A DNA stretch of 12,261 nucleotides from Dehalococcoidia bacterium (lineage in GTDB: Bacteria > Chloroflexota > Dehalococcoidia > UBA3495): NCBI GenBank assembly GCA_030753265.1, contig JASMCQ010000040.1, forward strand, positions 1-12,261, in the 5' to 3' direction. Shown piece by piece: positions 1 through 5,952 of the stretch; within the stretch, counting starts at the first letter, position 1, and each line of letters starts with the position of its first letter. The position numbers and the translations under genes are program-made. The notes beneath the pieces were generated by a model. The model was not told the origin of the DNA, did not search any database, and was given only the letters and a program-made list of their open reading frames with translations.

Positions 1-341
1 ACCGGCTCTCTGATATTCAGAAGGTCTTCTGCCATAGGGCTAATCGGGCCCCGAGGATGGTGACGGCACAAGGGGCAATAACAAGAGGGGCCGTAGAATG
101 AAAAGACCCCGTCGCCGCAGGGCAAACGGGTTCTCTTGGTCTGGCAATGGCCGCCTCCCCGATTTAGTGGAAATCGTACAGCCAAGGCCAGGCACTGTCA
201 AGGGCGGGTTGTCGGCGACTGCCCGCCTCCGGTTTGGTGACCGGTTCACGGCCGGTAGCGGTGATCTCGATCCGTCCCGGTCAAGGCAGCGTGTATCTGA
301 AACGCTACCGGACAATGACCAGTTGCTTGCCGAGGAGCCGC
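1..341. other. Non-coding or unassigned left edge
   Basis: This stretch lies downstream of the sigma-factor gene. I see no recognisable gene on either strand. The open frames here are Arg/Pro/Ser-rich translations typical of GC-rich shadows. No zinc-finger anti-sigma (HxxxCxxC) is visible where one would be expected after an ECF sigma gene. A short inverted repeat GGCGGG/CCCGCC (203-208 with 222-227) has no T-run after it on either strand, so it is not a convincing terminator. A plus-strand frame open from base 3 to a TGA near position 98 could be the tail of a gene entering from the left, but nothing in it is recognisable. Confidence 0.5.
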
Positions 342-950
342 CTACTTCTCCCTGGCTAGATACACTTCCAGCCCCTTGCGTACGAGGATGCGGCCCCGGT
401 GGAGCCGGGACTTGAAGGCGGTTATCGAAAGCCCCAGTGTCTCCGCCGATTCCTCGGTGCTCAGACCTTGGACATCCCGCATCACCACGGTGGCGCGCAG
501 CTCGGGAGTGAGCTTGGCTAGCTCCGACTCCACGACATCCCGCAGCTCCCCGCTGATCGCTGCCTGCTCCGGGTCGGCGGTCCAATCGTGGGCAATGTCG
601 TCGTTGTAGCCCGTCTGGATCATGTACTTGGCTCGGGATTTTTCCTTGCGTATCTTCATCAAGCAGGAGTTGACCACGATGCGGTAGAGCCAGGTCGAGA
701 CTTTGGACTCACCTTTGAAACGTGGAAATGCGCGATAGGCGGAGATAAAGGCCTCTTGCACCGCGTCTTCAGCATCCTCGACGTTGTGGAGCATGCGGTA
801 GGCCACGTTGTAGGCGAAGTCCGCGTAATCCTCCACCACCCGGGAGAAAGCGCTTTCCATTGCGCTCCGGTCCTGATCCAGCCGCGCGGCCACCTTAGAT
901 GGGCCCCAGGAAACGAGTGGGAGTGCCGTTGGTGCTATCGAACTCAACAT
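342..950 (-). CDS. ECF-type RNA polymerase sigma factor (sigma-70 family)
   Basis: This is an extracytoplasmic-function sigma factor of about 202 aa that would redirect RNA polymerase to a stress or signal regulon. Region 2 spans about residues 35-102 and contains the DAEDAVQEAF and FKGESKVSTWLYRI blocks, which bind core polymerase and the -10 element. Region 4 spans about 135-190 with LTPELRATVVMRDVQGLSTEESAETLG and an HTH ending in KSRLHRGR, which binds the -35 element. The linker is short and region 3 is absent, as in ECFs. The frame is open further upstream to 1112, but that would overlap the receiver gene. The ATG at 950 has AAGGAG 9 nt upstream, so I chose it. The gene follows the stand-alone receiver by 71 bp on the same strand, so the two are probably co-transcribed. 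About 30 residues precede region 2, slightly long for the family. No anti-sigma partner is visible. The family call is secure and the regulon is unknown. Confidence 0.93.
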   Translation of the reverse strand: MLSSIAPTALPLVSWGPSKVAARLDQDRSAMESAFSRVVEDYADFAYNVAYRMLHNVEDAEDAVQEAFISAYRAFPRFKGESKVSTWLYRIVVNSCLMKIRKEKSRAKYMIQTGYNDDIAHDWTADPEQAAISGELRDVVESELAKLTPELRATVVMRDVQGLSTEESAETLGLSITAFKSRLHRGRILVRKGLEVYLAREK

Positions 951-1021
951 CGTTGTTGACTCCTTGTGAAACTGTGCCAGCCTTTGGTGGGTGGGTGGGG
1001 TTTGGATAGCCGCGGCCAAAG

Positions 1022-1411
1022 TCAGCCGGCCGCTGGCATGCTTGAAGCCGATGGACGCGAGGCGATGCGCCGGATCTCGGCAAATAGCGTCATTGGCTCG
1101 CAGTCTTTGCACAGGTAGCCGTCGGACCCGGCGACTACGCCCGCCTCCAGGTACTCGGTGAACACGCTGAAAAACAGGACGCCGGCGTGGGGGTAGGCCT
1201 CTTTGAGAAGCCTGGTAGCCTCCACTCCGTCGAGCCGTGGCATCTGGGCATCCATGATAACCACGTCGGGATGAAGCTCCAATGCCCTCTCCAGCGCCTC
1301 CTGGCCGTCCTTGGCAGTGCCAACCAAGTCAAAGTCGGATTGGGTCCGGATAAGACACGACAGGCCATCCATGACGTGGGGGCAATCTTCTGCGATTAGA
1401 ACTCGGATCAT
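1022..1411 (-). CDS. Stand-alone receiver-domain response regulator
   Basis: A single CheY-like receiver of 129 aa with no output domain. The acidic pair is E8/D9, the phospho-acceptor is D54 in VVIMDAQMP, the switch Ser is S82 and the conserved Lys is K102 (YLCKD). By sequence it resembles the receiver half of NarL/FixJ regulators, yet the ORF stops about 20 residues after K102 at a TGA. The 71 bp before the sigma gene cannot encode an HTH, so this is a true single-domain protein or an old truncation. The ATG at 1411 has a GGAAGGA ribosome site about 6 nt upstream. Linkage to the ECF sigma gene suggests it acts by protein contact, either in a phosphorelay or in control of the sigma factor, possibly under the nearby PAS kinase. 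That role is inference. Confidence 0.9.
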   Translation of the reverse strand: MIRVLIAEDCPHVMDGLSCLIRTQSDFDLVGTAKDGQEALERALELHPDVVIMDAQMPRLDGVEATRLLKEAYPHAGVLFFSVFTEYLEAGVVAGSDGYLCKDCEPMTLFAEIRRIASRPSASSMPAAG

Positions 1412-1422
1412 ATGATTTCCTT

Positions 1423-1447
1423 CCTCGGAACCCGGGCCTCGGAACCC
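1423..1447. repeat. Direct repeat of CCTCGGAACCC next to the receiver start
   Basis: The 11-mer CCTCGGAACCC occurs at 1423-1433 and again at 1437-1447, separated by GGG, so the period is 14 bp. It lies 12-36 bp upstream of the receiver ATG and touches its ribosome-binding region. It could be a regulator binding site, an RNA element or a slippage duplication. Confidence 0.6.
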
Positions 1448-1518
1448 CGTTGGTTGATCTCTACTATTCGATGTTACCTTCTCGCCCTTGGCCGGACATC
1501 CACCAGCCCATTGAATCC

Positions 1519-1554
1519 AAACAGAAAAGAGGTTGATACATCGATCAACCTCTT
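1519..1554 (-). terminator. Rho-independent terminator of the kinase/regulator operon
   Basis: Perfect 11-bp inverted arms AAGAGGTTGAT (1527-1537) and ATCAACCTCTT (1544-1554) enclose a 6-nt loop. Read on the minus strand, the stem is followed by a T-rich run (TTTTCTGTTT). It starts about 29 bp after the stop of the NarL-type regulator, which is where that operon should end. It also separates this operon from the receiver/sigma unit. Confidence 0.75.
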
Positions 1555-1583
1555 GGTGGACAAAGCGTCGTCTCGGCGGCCGG

Positions 1584-2255
1584 TTACAACTCGATTATCT
1601 TCCTCTTCGCTCCTTCAGCCACCGCTTCCGTCCGGCCGCTGACTCCCAGTTTGTTGAAGATGCGGACGATGTGGGTCTTGACGGTGCTCTGCCCGATGTT
1701 GAGACGGCTGGCTATCTCTTTGTTGGCGGCCCCGGTAGCCATTATCTGGAGTACTTCCACCTCGCGCGCCGAGAGGGACCCCTCCGAGGGAGCGGCGTTG
1801 CGGGAGAGCTGGCTCAGCCGGTCCAGGAGCCTGCTGGCCACCCGGGGCTGGATCAGCGACTCCCCCTGGTAAACCGCCCTGATGGCTTTTAGCACCTCTT
1901 CGGGAGGCGAGTCCTTGAGAAGATAGCCCCTGGCGCCGGCCTCGATGCCGCGGAAGATGTAGTCATCCGTGTCGTAGGTCGTCAGGATGATGATGCCGGT
2001 TTCCAGGGCTGCATTCTTGATCTCGATAATGGCGGCGACGCCGTCCATCTCGGGCATCTGCAAGTCCATCAAGATAACGTCGGGCAAAAGTTCGAAGGCC
2101 TTGGCAACCGCTTCCCGGCCGTTGGCGGCCTGAGCGACTACTTCCAGGTCGGCTTCCTGGTCCAAGACGGCCGCCAGTCCCTGCCGAACGATGGGGTGGT
2201 CGTCCGCGATTAAGATTCTGATGGGCTTTTCCCCAGTTGATTGATTCGTCATCAC
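1584..2255 (-). CDS. NarL/FixJ-family DNA-binding response regulator
   Basis: Two-component transcription factor of 223 aa. The N-terminal receiver (about residues 11-130) has acidic D18/D19, phospho-acceptor D64 in ILMDLQMP, a Thr at 92/93 and Lys K114 (YLLKD). The C-terminal LuxR-type HTH (about 158-223) reads LSAREVEVLQIMA...NKEIASRLNIGQSTVKTH, the hallmark of the family. Its stop is followed by a terminator. The upstream kinase gene ends at 2259, so the two are translationally coupled. The start is GTG at 2255 or ATG at 2252, and no strong Shine-Dalgarno separates them. It is the obvious cognate partner of the kinase. Its targets are unknown but may include its own promoter, which carries a palindrome. 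Confidence 0.95.
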   Translation of the reverse strand: MMTNQSTGEKPIRILIADDHPIVRQGLAAVLDQEADLEVVAQAANGREAVAKAFELLPDVILMDLQMPEMDGVAAIIEIKNAALETGIIILTTYDTDDYIFRGIEAGARGYLLKDSPPEEVLKAIRAVYQGESLIQPRVASRLLDRLSQLSRNAAPSEGSLSAREVEVLQIMATGAANKEIASRLNIGQSTVKTHIVRIFNKLGVSGRTEAVAEGAKRKIIEL

Positions 2256-2258
2256 TCG

Positions 2259-3344
2259 CTATTTCAGCGGCAATTCCGCCTTCACCACGGTGCCCCGGCC
2301 GATGGCACTCTCCACTGTCAGTTCTCCCCCCAGCAGCTGGGCCCTCTCTCGCATGCTGACCAGCCCAAAGCCGCCGCTTTCCCGGTCCCACCGCTTCGGG
2401 ATAACCGGATCGAAGCCGACACCGTCGTCCTCCACTTTCAAATGCGCTCTGGCGTCAGCGAACCCAATTGTCACCGCCACCCGGCCGGCGTTGGCATGTT
2501 TGAGGATGTTGGCCAGTGCCTCCTGACAGATGCGGAGGAGGGATGCCTCCACCCCGCCGGGCAGTACCCGGCTCTTCCCCTCCACGTTGAAAGAGGTCTG
2601 GATACGGTCGCCGGCGGCCTTGTCGGTCTCCTGCCGGAGCGCTCCGACCAGGGACTGGCCCTTCAACGGGCCGCTTCGCAGGTCATACACCGACCGGCGG
2701 GCCTCCTGCAAGCTATCTCTGGCCAGGTCGCGGATTCGTTTCAAGCTCTCCAATGCTTGTTCCCCGCCGGCCTCGGCCTGTCCTTCCGCGGCGTTGAGCT
2801 GCCAGATTATCGCCGTGAGCCCCTGGGCCAGGGAATCGTGAATCTCGCGGACCAGACGGTTCCGTTCCTCCACCACCGCTAGCTGTCGCTGCGCCTGCTC
2901 CGCTTGCCTCCGTTCCGTGATGTCCTGGATCATGGCGATGATCCGCGTCTGTCCGGCAACTTCGATTGTCGAGGCGGAGATCTCCGAGGGCACCAGGTGC
3001 CCTCCCTTGGCAAGGCAGCTAAGCTCGTTGGTCCACCCACTCCCGTCCCGGAAAACCGACTCGGCGAAGGTCTGGAGTTTGGGCATTTCGTGGGGGTGAA
3101 TCGCCGAAATGGCTAGGGACAGCAGTTCCTCTCTGGAATAACCCAGCATGGCGCAAGCCCTGGGATTCGCGTCGACGATAGAGTCCCGCACCGGGTCCAT
3201 TACGAATATCGCGTCATTCGAGTGTTCGAAAATCTTGCGGTAGAGTTCTTCGGCCGGCCCGGGGGAATTTTCAGGCGCCTTCACCACTCGATTGGTTTTG
3301 CCCTCATTCGGGTCGGCCCGGCGCATCAGTGTAATTTGCTTCAT
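2259..3344 (-). CDS. Cytoplasmic PAS-domain sensor histidine kinase (HisKA_3/NarX-like)
   Basis: Sensor kinase of 361 aa from the chosen start. A PAS domain spans about residues 32-145 (FEHSNDAIFVMD through IIAMIQDITERR). A HisKA_3 dimerisation helix carries the phospho-acceptor H169 in REIHDSLAQGL. A HATPase domain spans about 265-360, with N279 in EALANILKHA, the DDGVGF box at 306-311 and GFGLVSMRERA at 325-335. No transmembrane segment or signal peptide is visible, so it senses an internal cue, perhaps through a PAS-bound ligand. The frame is open to an ATG at 3464. That extension is Gly/Ala-rich with no homology and would start within about 20 nt of the predicted transcript start, without a ribosome site, so I prefer ATG 3344 (GAGAGG just upstream). 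ATG 3404 is also possible. It forms an operon with the NarL-type regulator, 3 bp apart. Confidence 0.92.
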   Translation of the reverse strand: MKQITLMRRADPNEGKTNRVVKAPENSPGPAEELYRKIFEHSNDAIFVMDPVRDSIVDANPRACAMLGYSREELLSLAISAIHPHEMPKLQTFAESVFRDGSGWTNELSCLAKGGHLVPSEISASTIEVAGQTRIIAMIQDITERRQAEQAQRQLAVVEERNRLVREIHDSLAQGLTAIIWQLNAAEGQAEAGGEQALESLKRIRDLARDSLQEARRSVYDLRSGPLKGQSLVGALRQETDKAAGDRIQTSFNVEGKSRVLPGGVEASLLRICQEALANILKHANAGRVAVTIGFADARAHLKVEDDGVGFDPVIPKRWDRESGGFGLVSMRERAQLLGGELTVESAIGRGTVVKAELPLK

Positions 3345-3477
3345 GGGCCTCTCGCGGATCCTTGTCCAGGTTGCGGTTTCGGGCCGGCGCCCAGCCGTCG
3401 TCATGGCTCCACCGGCTTGCAGGGCGCCCGCGCCAGCATGACCCGGCGTGTCCAACGGAAACATCCGGTGGGAATCG

Positions 3478-3493
3478 ATATTGAATACAATAT
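3478..3493. promoter_or_regulatory. 16-bp palindrome, candidate operator of the kinase operon
   Basis: ATATTG (3478-3483) and CAATAT (3488-3493) form perfect arms around AATA. The site overlaps the inner edge of the -10 box and covers the predicted transcription start, a typical repressor or autoregulation position. Part of the symmetry could be chance in this AT-rich patch. Confidence 0.45.
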
Positions 3494-3520
3494 TATAGTT
3501 GACTTAGGGACAGGAAACAA
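3492..3520 (-). promoter_or_regulatory. Sigma-70-type promoter of the PAS kinase/regulator operon
   Basis: On the minus strand TTGTTT (3515-3520) and a perfect TATAAT (3492-3497) are separated by 17 bp, in an AT-rich island of otherwise GC-rich DNA. The start of transcription would be near 3485, leaving a leader of about 140 nt to the chosen ATG. Confidence 0.6.
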
Positions 3521-3607
3521 CGAACCATGTCCGATGGCGTCCGAGGCCCGTGCTTTGCTCCGGCCTTCCCGTGAAGGACCCGCTGCAGCGCCCCGTCCAG
3601 GCCATGT

Positions 3608-4363
3608 TTATTGGGCCGTGGTGCCCCCGTCGATTACCAACTCGGCGCCGGTGACGAACGACGACTCGTCGGAGGCCAGATAGAGGACCCCGTAGGCGAT
3701 GTCTTCGGGCGTCCCCACCCTGCCCATGGGCAACCGCCGCATCCGTTGTTCCAATTTTTCAGGATCGTTAATGGTGTCCCGAATCATGGGCGTGTCGATC
3801 GGCCCGGGATGGACGGAGTTGCACCTGATGTTGTCTTTGGCGTGCTGTATAGCAGTGGACTTGGTGAAGAGGCGGACCGCCCCCTTAGTGGCGGTGTAGC
3901 CGGCGCCGCCCTGGGGGCTGGCCACCAGCCCCGCGGTGGAAGAGATGTTGACGATGGAGCCCCCGCCGGCCTGTCGCATGGCGGGGATGGCTTCTTTGGT
4001 GCCCAGGAACACCCCCTTGGCGTTTACGGCCATAATGCGGTCCCATTCCTCTTCGGTGGTGTCCTCGATGCTCTTGCGGATGAGAATCCCGGCGTTGTTC
4101 ACCAGGATATTCAGCTTGCCGTAGCGGCCGATCGCGGTTTCGACGGCCGCCCGCCAGTCGGCCGCACGGGTCACGTCCAGGTGAACGTAGATGGCTTCGT
4201 TGCCCGCCTCCAGAATCTCCGCCTCCACCCTCTTGCCTTCGTCGTCCAGCAAGTCTCCGAAGACCACCTTGGCGCCCTCTTTGGCCATCATCTTGGCTTC
4301 GACGGCCCCCTGCCCCCTGGCCCCGCCGCTGATCAGCACTACCTTTCCTTCCAGTCTGCCCAT
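3608..4363 (-). CDS. Short-chain dehydrogenase/reductase (SDR), NAD-type
   Basis: Classical SDR of 251 aa catalysing NAD(P)-dependent oxidation or reduction of an alcohol/ketone pair. Visible motifs are the Rossmann glycine motif SGGARGQG (12-19), D37 at the end of beta-2 (which favours NAD(H) over NADP(H)), NNAG (89-92), N114, the NISS serine (S141/S142) and the YTATK catalytic pair Y156/K160. PG (186-187) and the C-terminal GGT complete the family pattern. It most resembles the 3-alpha/20-beta-hydroxysteroid dehydrogenase and FabG3-like group, but the substrate cannot be read from sequence. The start at 4363 is decided by GGAGG 5 nt upstream. The alternative ATG at 4390 has no such site. 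It stands alone, with about 275 bp to the next gene upstream. Confidence 0.94.
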   Translation of the reverse strand: MGRLEGKVVLISGGARGQGAVEAKMMAKEGAKVVFGDLLDDEGKRVEAEILEAGNEAIYVHLDVTRAADWRAAVETAIGRYGKLNILVNNAGILIRKSIEDTTEEEWDRIMAVNAKGVFLGTKEAIPAMRQAGGGSIVNISSTAGLVASPQGGAGYTATKGAVRLFTKSTAIQHAKDNIRCNSVHPGPIDTPMIRDTINDPEKLEQRMRRLPMGRVGTPEDIAYGVLYLASDESSFVTGAELVIDGGTTAQ

Positions 4364-4639
4364 TCGTACCTCCGTCTCCGTGCGCCCCATCCACGTGGAC
4401 GTGCCGCGCTACTTCCACACGTGTTACCGCCATTCCAGTTGGGAAAGGCGGATCGGTGCCCTGTCTACCCGACGGGGTTTGCCTTGCTCGCCCGGCCGGA
4501 GTGATTCTCCAAATGTTTCCAGCGTGGATAGGCTGGCGACGGTAGGCTTGCTATCGACAGCCGGCCGGACCGGCCTTTACCGGCAAGGTCCGATATATAC
4601 AAGGGCCGCCGCCGGTCACCACCGCGTAGACCGGCCCGG
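4364..4639. other. Intergenic stretch upstream of the SDR gene
   Basis: I see no convincing coding region here. The stretch contains GC-rich inverted repeats around 4560-4585 and a TATATA run near 4593-4598 without a matching -35. The SDR promoter is not identifiable by eye. Confidence 0.5.
4593..4637 (-). terminator. Possible terminator after the CoA-binding gene
   Basis: On the minus strand GGGCCG (4637-4632) pairs with CGGCCC (4608-4603), followed by TTGTATATAT. The loop is long (23 nt) and the tail is only moderately T-rich, so the call is weak. If real, it lies just beyond the TAG at 4640 rather than directly after the TGA at 4706, which would suit the longer reading frame. Confidence 0.3.
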
Positions 4640-4705
4640 CTAGCCCGATGCCGCGGTCCCTCCAGTCTGTTGGCCGCCGAACCGGCGGCGATGCACCCGG
4701 AGGGT
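4640..4705 (-). other. Family-like C-terminal extension behind an in-frame TGA
   Basis: The frame of the CoA-binding gene continues past the TGA (4706-4708) for 21 sense codons to TAG at 4640. The residues begin TLRVHRRRFGG. From memory of the family, the equivalent segment in a Thermus CoA-binding protein is CLMVEHKRLF, and in Escherichia coli YccU it begins CPAIEIPRL. The TGA therefore replaces the conserved Cys, and the H-(K/R)-R-x-F pattern is retained behind it. With the extension the protein would be 142 aa, against about 137-140 for the family. This is either recoded sequence or the recently orphaned end of a truncated gene. Confidence 0.6.
4658..4705 (-). promoter_or_regulatory. SECIS-like stem-loop downstream of the in-frame TGA
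   Basis: Read on the minus strand, one A follows the TGA and then CCCTCC (4704-4699), which can pair with GGAGGG (4663-4658). After a 9 by 9 internal loop comes a perfect 7-bp stem, GCCGCCG (4689-4683) with CGGCGGC (4679-4673), capped by GTT (4682-4680). The apical loop starts 23 nt after the TGA and begins with G, within the published bacterial SECIS model (loop about 16-37 nt away, G in its first positions). The sequence is GC-rich, so a chance hairpin is possible. Confidence 0.4.
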
Positions 4706-5068
4706 TCAATCGTCCATGACCACCGGGATGCCGGCCCGCTCGGCTTTGGCCGCCCCTTCGTGATCGATGACGCCGTCTTGCAGCCAGATGTACTTGACGC
4801 CCACCTCAATGGCCTCGTCAATCACCGGGGGCACAAGTTCGGACCGCCGGAAAACATCTACCATGTCGATGGGCACCGGGACCGATTTCAGGTCCGGGTA
4901 GCTCTTCTCACCGAGGGCCTCCTCGATCATGGGGTTCACCGGGATGATGCGGTACCCCTGGTCCTGCATGTACTTGGACACCCGGTAGCTGGTCCGCTCC
5001 GGGTTGCCGGACAGGCCCACGACGGCGATGGTCTTGCTGTTGCGCAGCTGTTCCTCGACCAGATCCAT
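4706..5068 (-). CDS. CoA-binding domain protein (YccU family), ends at an in-frame TGA
   Basis: Small cytoplasmic Rossmann-fold protein of the CoA_binding_2 family, 120 aa to the TGA. Characteristic pieces are TIAVVGLSGNPERTSYRVSKYM near residues 13-35, the RIIPVNP strand, DMVDVFRRSE, the KYIWLQDGV strand and the final GIPVVMDD. Family members bind CoA in vitro and their physiological role is poorly defined. The start at 5068 is decided by GGAGG 5 nt before the ATG. The longer GTG start at 5155 lacks support and would overlap the upstream gene. In homologues the VVMD strand is followed by a near-invariant Arg-Cys and about 15 more residues. Here the Cys codon position is TGA and the rest of the frame is intact, so the gene is either truncated or a selenocysteine candidate. 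It lies 64 bp after the LiaF-like gene, probably in an operon with thioredoxin reductase. Confidence 0.9.
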   Translation of the reverse strand: MDLVEEQLRNSKTIAVVGLSGNPERTSYRVSKYMQDQGYRIIPVNPMIEEALGEKSYPDLKSVPVPIDMVDVFRRSELVPPVIDEAIEVGVKYIWLQDGVIDHEGAAKAERAGIPVVMDD

Positions 5069-5132
5069 GGCTACCTCCCTCTCAATGTGGTTTCCAGCGG
5101 CGTTCGCCGGCCGCCGGCATAGGGACTCCTGG

Positions 5133-5879
5133 CTAGCCGGTAACCGAGATGCCACCGAAATTCAAGGTTCCGGTGATGGTGAGCACACCCGTGGCTTCTC
5201 CCGGAGCGGGTTGTTGGCGCTTGAGCAGCGCCTCTCCAGCCACCGGGGACACTTCAAGGTTGACGGTCCAGCCGGGGGGCACTCGTATATCAAGTCCGCC
5301 GAAGAAAACGGTCACCTCGAGGGTCGCCTTATCCCCCGCGAGCCTGGCTCCGGTTAAGTCCAACTCGACACCGCCGAAAATGGCCGTTGCCTGTAGGAAC
5401 TTGAACTCTTGGGACGTGACGCGCTCTTCGGCGCCCGAGAAGAAGGCCCTCACCGCATTATCCCCGGAACCATGGCTCCGGGCCCGTCGGCCCTCTGAAA
5501 TGAGATTCGAGATTCTTCGGACGCCGGTTCTCCGGCGCCACCCGCGGCGTCCGCCGGTGAACCCGCGGAGCAGCAATACCGCGCCCGGCACTATCACGAA
5601 GACGGGCCAAAACTCTCCAACACTCCAGGAAACGGCGTCTAGCTCTATGAGCAAGAACAAGATTCCGAGGGTCAGGACGATCAGTGGCATTAGCCTGAAC
5701 TGGAAGCCACGAGCGCCCAGCCGCCACAGCCCCGCCGCAATGAGCAGCACCGGCCAGTAGGTCCCGAAAACGGAGGTATCTTCACCCAGGGCGTCGGTGG
5801 TATCCATCAGGAGCATAACGCCGATGCTGAGCAGCATCAGGCCGATGAAGGCGCTACTGGAAAGCCATGGGTAGCTCAT
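5133..5879 (-). CDS. LiaF-like membrane protein (DUF5668-type N-terminus)
   Basis: Protein of 248 aa with four predicted membrane helices at about 10-25, 41-55, 62-79 and 90-105, including two WPV/YWP helix starts (YWPVLLIAAGLW, FWPVFVIVPGAV) typical of the LiaF transmembrane module. A very basic linker (about 106-133, RRGWRRR) follows. The C-terminal part is beta-rich and cytoplasmic, with three FGG turns (FGGVEL, FFGGLDI, FGGISV), as in LiaF C-terminal domains. LiaF proteins restrain LiaRS-type envelope-stress kinases in Firmicutes. Whether this one does so is unknown, and the two-component operon here is about 2 kb away with its own promoter. The ATG at 5879 has AGGGGG 7 nt upstream. It lies 73 bp after thioredoxin reductase on the same strand, so co-transcription is likely. 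Confidence 0.85.
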   Translation of the reverse strand: MSYPWLSSSAFIGLMLLSIGVMLLMDTTDALGEDTSVFGTYWPVLLIAAGLWRLGARGFQFRLMPLIVLTLGILFLLIELDAVSWSVGEFWPVFVIVPGAVLLLRGFTGGRRGWRRRTGVRRISNLISEGRRARSHGSGDNAVRAFFSGAEERVTSQEFKFLQATAIFGGVELDLTGARLAGDKATLEVTVFFGGLDIRVPPGWTVNLEVSPVAGEALLKRQQPAPGEATGVLTITGTLNFGGISVTG

Positions 5880-5952
5880 TTCGGCACCCCCTGGGCACCC
5901 GCTGCCTCCCGGAGGGATGGCTTGCGGCGGGTTAAAGGCTCTCTTCTATTCT

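Noticed and set aside
98..415. 105-aa plus-strand frame at the left edge with AGAGGGG upstream
   Set aside because: It is Arg/Pro-rich, has no recognisable domain and overlaps the end of the sigma gene on the other strand. A chance ribosome-like match is likely.
40..585. 181-aa minus-strand frame overlapping the sigma gene, a possible anti-sigma
   Set aside because: It lies out of frame within the sigma gene, is low-complexity, and shows no zinc-binding HxxxCxxC or membrane helix typical of anti-sigmas.
1022..1024. TGA reading as sense in the receiver gene, as a test of genome-wide recoding
   Set aside because: Reading past this TGA gives no family-like sequence, so TGA acts as a normal stop here. 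This argues against general reassignment.
3611..4504. 297-aa plus-strand frame antisense to the SDR gene
   Set aside because: The SDR frame has all catalytic motifs. The antisense frame has none and no ribosome site.
4700..4712. Frameshift at the end of the CoA-binding gene instead of recoding
   Set aside because: The shifted frame (reading IEPSGCIAAG) loses the family pattern after a few residues. The unshifted frame past the TGA keeps His-Arg-Arg-x-Phe and the right length.
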